From: Desulfovibrio sp.
GTDB taxonomy: Bacteria > Desulfobacterota > Desulfovibrionia > Desulfovibrionales > Desulfovibrionaceae
Length of the DNA stretch: 5,547 nucleotides
Direction of reading: 5' to 3'
NCBI GenBank assembly: GCA_031282465.1
Contig: JAITDR010000076.1
Location: forward strand, 1 to 5,547
Below are positions 1-5,547 of the stretch, piece by piece. The notes below the pieces were generated by a model, which saw only the letters and a list, made by a program, of their open reading frames with translations, was not told the DNA's origin and ran no database searches. Each line of letters begins with the position of its first letter. The first letter of the stretch is position 1. A program made the position numbers and the translations under genes.

Positions 1-600
1 GAACAGGCCGCCACCGGTACCTATACCTCGGACCAGCGCCTGATGATCGAATCCGAATACCAGGCCATGGCCTCGGAAATTACCCGTATCGCGAACGCCA
101 CCGACTTCAACGGCGTACACCTGCTCAACGGCAATCTGTCCTCCGACGATCACCTCGGCACAGGATTGACATCTACCGGCAAATTGAAGGTCCACTTCGG
201 GCCGGCCAACGACTCGGCCGAGGATTATTACTACATCCAAATCGGCAGCGCCACGGCGTCTTCTCTGGGTGTCGGCAATCAGGCCGATGGTACCGATGCG
301 TACACCGTATCCACACAGCAGCGGGCGCAGCTGGCTCTGGAAGGCATTCAGGATGCCATCCTTTCCAAGGACAAGATCCGCGCCAATCTCGGTGCCATGC
401 AGAACCGGCTGGAAAACACGATCAGCAACCTGCAGATCCAGGCCGAAAACCTGCAGGCCGCCGAATCGCGCATATCCGACGTGGATGTGTCTTTGGAAAT
501 GACGGAATTCGTGCGCAACCAGATACTCACCCAGGCGGCGGTAGCCATGCTGTCACAGGCCAACTCCCTGCCGCAGATGGCCTTGTCCCTTATCGGTTAG
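1..600 (+). CDS. fliC: Flagellin, C-terminal part (5' end outside window)
   Basis: This is the structural subunit of the flagellar filament, exported by the flagellar type III system and polymerised outside the cell. The frame is open from base 1 and gives 199 residues before a TAG stop. The M at base 43 is internal, because the residues before it (EQAATGTYTSDQR) are typical flagellin sequence. The visible part runs through the end of the N-terminal D1 helix (IESEYQAMASEITRIAN, then the conserved TDFNG and LLNG), then a short variable region of about 70-80 residues. The C-terminal D1/D0 helices follow: RANLGAMQNRLENTISNL, AAESRISDVD, MTEFVRNQIL, and the hydrophobic end finishing in LSLIG. Roughly 85-90 N-terminal residues should lie upstream, which would make it a compact flagellin of just under 300 residues. 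It converges on the atp operon. Any promoter, usually sigma-28 for flagellins, is outside the window. The symbol is by family; related genomes also use flaA or flaB. Confidence 0.95.
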   Translation, partial: EQAATGTYTSDQRLMIESEYQAMASEITRIANATDFNGVHLLNGNLSSDDHLGTGLTSTGKLKVHFGPANDSAEDYYYIQIGSATASSLGVGNQADGTDAYTVSTQQRAQLALEGIQDAILSKDKIRANLGAMQNRLENTISNLQIQAENLQAAESRISDVDVSLEMTEFVRNQILTQAAVAMLSQANSLPQMALSLIG

Positions 601-603
601 GCC

Positions 604-634
604 GTGTCGCGGGGTGGGGATCGCCCGAAACACG
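604..634 (+). other. Weak hairpin just after the flagellin stop
   Basis: The arms at 603-607 (CGTGT) and 630-634 (ACACG) pair. After a 2x2 internal loop, 610-613 (CGGG) pairs with 624-627 (CCCG), leaving a loop of about 10 bases. It lies a few bases after the flagellin stop and is not followed by a T-run on the plus strand. It could protect the 3' end of the message or help termination together with the stronger hairpin downstream, but it may also be chance pairing in GC-rich DNA. Confidence 0.2.
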
Positions 635-648
635 CATGAAAAAAGAAA

Positions 649-672
649 ACGGGCCGCTCCCGGGCGGCCCGT
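649..672. terminator. Hairpin terminator between convergent flagellin gene and atp operon
   Basis: A perfect 9-bp stem, ACGGGCCGC (649-657) with GCGGCCCGT (664-672), encloses a 6-base loop. Read on the minus strand the stem is followed at once by TTTTCTTTTTTC (opposite 638-649), a textbook intrinsic terminator for transcripts leaving the atp operon and the membrane protein gene. Read on the plus strand it is followed by CGTGTTCTTCGG, a much poorer U-tract. It probably stops flagellin transcripts less well, although TTCTT at 677-681 could pair with the A-rich 5' flank. The position between convergent genes suits a shared terminator. Confidence 0.85.
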
Positions 673-702
673 CGTGTTCTTCGGTCTCTCAACCGATTAC
701 CG

Positions 703-825
703 CCGTGTAACACTTTACTTTTATGCTTCCGGCGGCCAAGGCTCCGCCCCGGACCCGGCAGGGGGAATGATTCCCCCCCCTGCACCCCTCAATAGGGGCC
801 GGCACGAAATTTATACGTTACACGG
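703..825. repeat. 9-bp inverted repeat flanking the hairpin cluster
   Basis: CCGTGTAAC at 703-711 and GTTACACGG at 817-825 are perfect reverse complements 105 bases apart, one on each side of the GC-rich hairpin cluster. They could close a larger branched structure or be the ends of a small insertion. A 9-bp match in about 250 bases has a chance probability of the order of one in ten, and I see no target-site duplication outside the arms, so this is weak support for a mobile unit. Confidence 0.3.
731..798. repeat. GC-rich cluster of three hairpins, probable dispersed intergenic palindromic element
   Basis: Three hairpins follow one another. The first pairs 736-742 with 746-752 (CCAAGGC / GCCCCGG) with two A.C mismatches. 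The second pairs GCAGGGGGAA at 758-767 with 771-783 around a TGA loop, and the right arm carries three extra C in a run of eight. The third pairs CCCCT at 785-789 with AGGGG at 794-798 around CAAT. The pattern (a ggcggcc start, then a GCTCCGCCCC-type arm, then a G5/C8 arm and a CCCC tail) resembles GC-rich palindromic elements I associate with Desulfovibrio intergenic regions, but that is memory rather than a search. The mismatches suggest a decayed copy. No coding content is visible. Confidence 0.5.
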
Positions 826-850
826 TACTACGTATCCGTATACATTGAGA
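803..850. other. Short AT-rich stretch without a gene
   Basis: This stretch, just past the stop of the 114-residue membrane protein gene, is clearly more AT-rich than its surroundings. It holds a 6-bp inverted repeat (TATACG at 812-817, CGTATA at 837-842) and the palindrome TACGTA at 829-834. I see no convincing promoter pair, RNA gene or ORF in it. It is probably the untranslated tail of the atp operon message ahead of the terminator. Confidence 0.3.
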
Positions 851-1195
851 TTACAGAGAGTCAGGCCCGGAAGTCGGGGCAGCGGCTTGCTCCGCCTTTT
901 TCTTCTCCCGCACGGCCTGCCCGGCCTTGACGGCCAGCCCGAGACCCAGCGGCGCGGCCCAAAAGAGCCACATCTCAAGAAAATGTTTGATCCAGGTGCG
1001 GTCCGGATACAGCAAGGTCAGTTGCCAAGCCGCAAAAGAAGCCAATACAATGCCGGTGATGCCCCATGCGAGAAAGGCGTTGCCGCATTTCCTCAGGCGA
1101 ATTTCCGTTTTGGTTGCGCCGGGCTTTTCCCGAGTACGGCGCCACGCGATAATCGGCACGAGAACGTAAACGCCGATGACTATCCACTTCAGCAT
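851..1195 (-). CDS. Small three-helix membrane protein of unknown function, last gene of the atp operon
   Basis: I do not recognise this 114-residue protein. It has three likely membrane segments: about residues 4-18 (starting IVIGVYVLVPIIAW), 39-63 (containing LAWGITGIVLASF) and 71-89 (containing EMWLFWAAPLGLGLAV). The basic stretches RRTREK (19-24), the region to about residue 36, and REKKK (96-100) suggest that the loop after helix 1 and the C-terminus are cytoplasmic. The hydrophilic Ala/Pro-rich tail fits this. The ATG at 1193-1195 has a good ribosome site, GAGG six bases upstream, which overlaps the TGA stop of the preceding micro-ORF, so translation is probably coupled. It shares strand and operon with atpC, and the terminator at 649-672 lies downstream. 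Position suggests a link to ATP synthase or membrane energetics, but it does not resemble AtpI or AtpZ closely enough for me to name it. It could be an unrelated passenger gene. Confidence 0.75.
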   Translation of the reverse strand: MLKWIVIGVYVLVPIIAWRRTREKPGATKTEIRLRKCGNAFLAWGITGIVLASFAAWQLTLLYPDRTWIKHFLEMWLFWAAPLGLGLAVKAGQAVREKKKAEQAAAPTSGPDSL

Positions 1196-1364
1196 AATCG
1201 GCCTCAGCGTCCGCGCAAGGAGAGGCGCATGTCGGCCCTTGCCGGGGACGGGAGTGCGCGGTGCAGGTTGATTGCCGCCATATCCCGCCTCAGCGCCCGC
1301 GCAGGGATAGGCGTACGTCGGCCCTAGCCAGGGACTGAAGTGCGCGGTGCAGGTCGATTTCGGC
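1193..1364 (-). repeat. Tandem 86-bp duplication of the atpC 3' end and the next gene's start codon
   Basis: Two units abut exactly: 1279-1364 (the atpC tail) and 1193-1278. A hand alignment without gaps gives 71 of 86 matches. Each unit, read on the minus strand, holds the last 23-24 atpC-type codons, the TGA stop, an 8-base spacer beginning GGC, and an ATG. The ATG of the second unit starts the 114-residue membrane protein; the ATG of the first starts a 25-codon micro-ORF. Because 86 is not a multiple of three, each successive ORF lies in a shifted frame. The simplest history is one slippage or unequal-recombination event in an ancestor where atpC was followed directly by the membrane protein gene, then point divergence. 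Confidence 0.9.
1204..1281 (-). CDS. 25-codon micro-ORF repeating the epsilon-subunit C-terminus
   Basis: The ORF begins at ATG 1279-1281 and ends at TGA 1204-1206. It starts eight bases after the atpC stop, with GAGG of the stop region spaced six bases from the ATG. Its product starts MAAINLHRAL and ends ARADMRLSLRGR, against EIDLHRAL and [12 protein letters not shown] at the end of AtpC. Over the last 22 residues there are four substitutions (D to N, Q to P, L to P, V to M). Of ten base changes in that span, five are silent and none creates a stop or frameshift. The two new prolines would break the helix present in epsilon, so it is unlikely to act as a substitute epsilon arm. It may serve only to carry ribosomes from atpC to the next gene, or be a by-product of the duplication. 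Whether the peptide accumulates cannot be told from sequence. Confidence 0.4.
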   Translation of the reverse strand: MAAINLHRALPSPARADMRLSLRGR

Positions 1365-1688
1365 GCGGTGCGAGTCTATGCGTTCTTTCGCGCGTTTGCG
1401 CGCCTTCTCGGCCCGCTCGAAGTCTATGCTCTGCGCTTCTTCCGCACTTTCAGCCAGAATGGTTACCTTGCCGCCCGCAACCTCGGCAAAGCCGCCGGAC
1501 ACAAACACCCAGTTCGTCCGGCCGTCGGCCTTGTAGAACAACCTGCCCGTCGTCAACGCCGCCAGCAGAGGCACATGGCCGGGCAAAACCCCGAATTCTC
1601 CTTCCAGACCCGGCGCGCCCACATAATCAACCTCTCTGCTCAACACGAGTCTGTCCGGAGTGACTATATCCAGTCGGAGCGAAGCCAT
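1290..1688 (-). CDS. atpC: F-type ATP synthase epsilon subunit
   Basis: Epsilon is part of the central rotor. It joins gamma to the c-ring and, through its C-terminal helices, restrains ATP hydrolysis. The 132 residues match the family in length. The N-terminal beta-sandwich spans about 1-86 and includes the conserved LDIVTPDR (6-13), GEFGVLPGH (30-38), and FVSGGFAEV (62-70). A highly charged helical hairpin follows from about 88 to the end. IDFERA at 88-93 fits the I(L)DxxRA motif linked to ATP binding by epsilon in some bacteria, so nucleotide-sensitive inhibition is possible. The ATG at 1686-1688 lies nine bases after the atpD stop, and AAGG/GGCGG between them serves as ribosome site. Its last 22 or so codons are repeated downstream in the tandem duplication; the copy here is taken as the original because it is continuous with the rest of the gene. 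Confidence 0.97.
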   Translation of the reverse strand: MASLRLDIVTPDRLVLSREVDYVGAPGLEGEFGVLPGHVPLLAALTTGRLFYKADGRTNWVFVSGGFAEVAGGKVTILAESAEEAQSIDFERAEKARKRAKERIDSHRAEIDLHRALQSLARADVRLSLRGR

Positions 1689-1697
1689 GATGCCGCC

Positions 1698-4008
<2,311 letters not shown>

Positions 4009-4013
4009 GCGCG

Positions 4014-4018
4014 CCTCC
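4014..4018 (-). promoter_or_regulatory. Ribosome binding site of atpG
   Basis: GGAGG on the minus strand lies in the 15-base gap between the atpA stop and the atpG ATG, with five bases to the start codon. It is the strongest Shine-Dalgarno sequence in the operon part visible here. Confidence 0.8.
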
Positions 4019-4023
4019 GCTTG

Positions 4024-5532
4024 TTAAGCCGCGAAAGAGCGCCCGAACTCCCGGACGGCTTCCTGCAGGCGTTCTTCAAGCGCGGGGTCCAGGGCTTTCT
4101 TTTCTTTGATCTCCTTGAGGATGTCGGATTTGGCGACGGCCATGAATTCCAGCAGACCCTTTTCAAAGGGCCCGACCGCCTCCACGGGGATATCGTCCAT
4201 AAAGCCCCTGACGGCGGCGAATATGGAAATGACCTGCTCGTAATCTTCCATGGGCTGATATTGCGGCTGCTTGAGCAGTTCCACCAGCCGCGCGCCGCGG
4301 TTGAGCTTCTGCAGGGTGGATTTGTCGAGATCGGAGCCGAATTGGGCAAACGCCGCAAGTTCGCGGTACTGTGCGAGATCCAGGCGCAGGGAACCCGCCA
4401 CCTGCTTCATGGCCTTGACTTGCGCCGCACCGCCGACCCTGGACACGGAAAGCCCCACGTTGACGGCCGGACGCACGCCGGAGTTGAACAGACCCGGTTC
4501 CAGATATACCTGACCGTCGGTGATGGAGATGACGTTTGTCGGAATATAGGCCGAAACGTCGCCTGCCTGGGTCTCTATGATGGGCAGGGCGGTCAGGGAA
4601 CCCGCGCCTTCGGCGTCGCTCATTTTGGCCGAACGCTCCAACAGGCGGGAGTGCAGGTAGAACACGTCGCCGGGGAAAGCTTCGCGCCCCGGAGGTCTGC
4701 GCAGCAGCAGGGACATCTGGCGGTATGCGGCGGCCTGCTTGGAAAGGTCGTCATAAATGATCAGGGCGTGTTTGCCGTTGTCGCGATAATGCTCCGCCAT
4801 GGCGCAGCCGGAGTAAGGGGCGACGTACTGCAACGGCGCCGGGTCGGACGCCGTGGCCGAAACGATGGTCGTGTACTCCATGGCCCCGTACTTGCGCAGG
4901 GTGTCCGCCACCAGGGCCACCGTGGATTTCTTCTGGCCCACAGCCACGTAAAAACAATGGATATCCGTGTTTCTCTGGGCCAGTACGGCATCAATACACA
5001 CGGCCGTTTTGCCGGTCTGGCGGTCGCCGATAATCAGTTCGCGCTGGCCGCGCCCGATAGGCGTCATGGCGTCGATGGCCTTGAGGCCGGTCGGCATGGG
5101 TTCATGCACGGATTTTCTGGCGATGATGCCCGGAGCTTTGATCTCCACCGGCCGCATCTCGACGTCCCCGAGCGGTCCCAGGCCGTCTATGGGTCGGCCC
5201 AGAGGGTCGAGAACCCGGCCTGCCACCGAGTCACCGACGGGCACGGAAAAGATGCGCCCGGTGCGCTTGACGGGGTCGCCTTCCTTCAGTTCACCCGTCT
5301 CGCCGAGCAGGGCCACGCCGACATTGTCTTCTTCAAGGTTCAGCACCATACCCATCAGACCGCCGGGGAACTCCAGCAGCTCCATGGACATGGCGTTGCC
5401 GACCCCGTACACGCGGGCAATGCCGTCACCGACATAAAGCACCGTCCCGGTTTCGCTCATCTCCACGCGCCGGGAATAGTTCTTTATCCGGCTTTCGATG
5501 ATTTTGCCGATTTCTTCCGCTTTAATCTGCAT
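4024..5532 (-). CDS. atpA: F-type ATP synthase alpha subunit
   Basis: Alpha alternates with beta in the F1 hexamer, binds nucleotide at non-catalytic sites and supplies the arginine finger to the catalytic ones. From ATG 5530-5532 the protein is 502 residues, starting [10 protein letters not shown], a form I associate with Desulfovibrio. Motifs: beta-barrel with [15 protein letters not shown] (29-43), Walker A GDRQTGKT (169-176, Lys175), Walker B-type ALIIYDD (256-262), the alpha/beta signature [10 protein letters not shown] (355-364), directly followed by the arginine finger Arg365 in SRVGGAAQ, and a helical C-terminal domain with [20 protein letters not shown] at 5542-5544 in the same frame would add four residues, but it lies inside the ribosome site, so the ATG is preferred. 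The gene is complete. The expected upstream neighbour atpH (delta) lies beyond the right edge, as must the operon promoter. Confidence 0.98.
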   Translation of the reverse strand: MQIKAEEIGKIIESRIKNYSRRVEMSETGTVLYVGDGIARVYGVGNAMSMELLEFPGGLMGMVLNLEEDNVGVALLGETGELKEGDPVKRTGRIFSVPVGDSVAGRVLDPLGRPIDGLGPLGDVEMRPVEIKAPGIIARKSVHEPMPTGLKAIDAMTPIGRGQRELIIGDRQTGKTAVCIDAVLAQRNTDIHCFYVAVGQKKSTVALVADTLRKYGAMEYTTIVSATASDPAPLQYVAPYSGCAMAEHYRDNGKHALIIYDDLSKQAAAYRQMSLLLRRPPGREAFPGDVFYLHSRLLERSAKMSDAEGAGSLTALPIIETQAGDVSAYIPTNVISITDGQVYLEPGLFNSGVRPAVNVGLSVSRVGGAAQVKAMKQVAGSLRLDLAQYRELAAFAQFGSDLDKSTLQKLNRGARLVELLKQPQYQPMEDYEQVISIFAAVRGFMDDIPVEAVGPFEKGLLEFMAVAKSDILKEIKEKKALDPALEERLQEAVREFGRSFAA

Positions 5533-5539
5533 GACCCTA

Positions 5540-5545
5540 CTCACC
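5540..5545 (-). promoter_or_regulatory. Ribosome binding site of atpA
   Basis: GGTGAG, within AGGGTGAG at the window edge, lies seven bases before ATG 5530-5532 on the minus strand. The alternative GTG start at 5542-5544 falls inside this site, which decides for the ATG. Confidence 0.6.
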
Positions 5546-5547
5546 CT

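Noticed and set aside
597..785. 62-codon minus-strand ORF over the terminator
   Set aside because: It reads through the terminator stem and its T-run, has no ribosome site that I can see, and its composition reflects the palindromes.
614..1327. 237-codon open frame on the plus strand across the intergenic region and the opposite strand of the membrane protein gene
   Set aside because: It runs through the terminator and the palindromic cluster, is rich in Pro, Arg and Gly as expected from GC-rich antisense reading, and shows no family resemblance. The minus strand has a better supported gene.
5533..5544. GTG start four codons upstream of the AtpA ATG
   Set aside because: The GTG lies within the Shine-Dalgarno sequence, and the family N-terminus begins MQIKAEEI at 5532.

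Overview
The window is GC-rich and reads as chromosomal DNA from a member of the Desulfovibrionaceae (Desulfovibrio-like sulfate reducers). This placement comes from recognising the protein sequences: a flagellin C-terminus of the Desulfovibrio type, an F1 alpha subunit starting MQIKAEEI with 502 residues, and F1 genes in the order alpha-gamma-beta-epsilon. No search was run, so the genus is an inference.

Layout: positions 1-600 (+) hold the last 199 codons of a flagellin gene whose start lies outside the window. Positions 601-850 are non-coding. They contain a strong hairpin terminator with a T-rich run on the minus-strand side, a GC-rich cluster of hairpins that looks like a dispersed intergenic palindromic element, and a short AT-rich stretch. 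From 851 to the right edge everything is on the minus strand and is one tightly packed transcription unit. In transcription order it is atpA (alpha), atpG (gamma), atpD (beta), atpC (epsilon), a 25-codon micro-ORF, and a 114-residue three-helix membrane protein of unknown function. The flagellin gene and this operon are convergent and share the terminator region. Gaps between the atp genes are 9-19 bases once the starts are corrected, so co-transcription and translational coupling are likely.

The four atp genes encode most of the catalytic F1 head of the F-type ATP synthase. Alpha and beta form the hexamer with the nucleotide sites, gamma is the rotor shaft, and epsilon is the rotor-foot and regulatory subunit. 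All four look intact, with their key motifs present.

The one unusual feature is at the 3' end of atpC. Two directly abutting 86-bp units (1193-1278 and 1279-1364, 71/86 identical, no gaps) duplicate the last codons of atpC, its stop codon, the 8-base spacer and the start codon of the next gene. The result is a 25-codon micro-ORF that repeats the epsilon C-terminus and sits between atpC and the membrane protein gene. Each of the two junctions has the same TGA, GAGG-containing 8-base spacer, ATG layout. Apart from this, I see no undescribed system; most of the window is ordinary housekeeping sequence.
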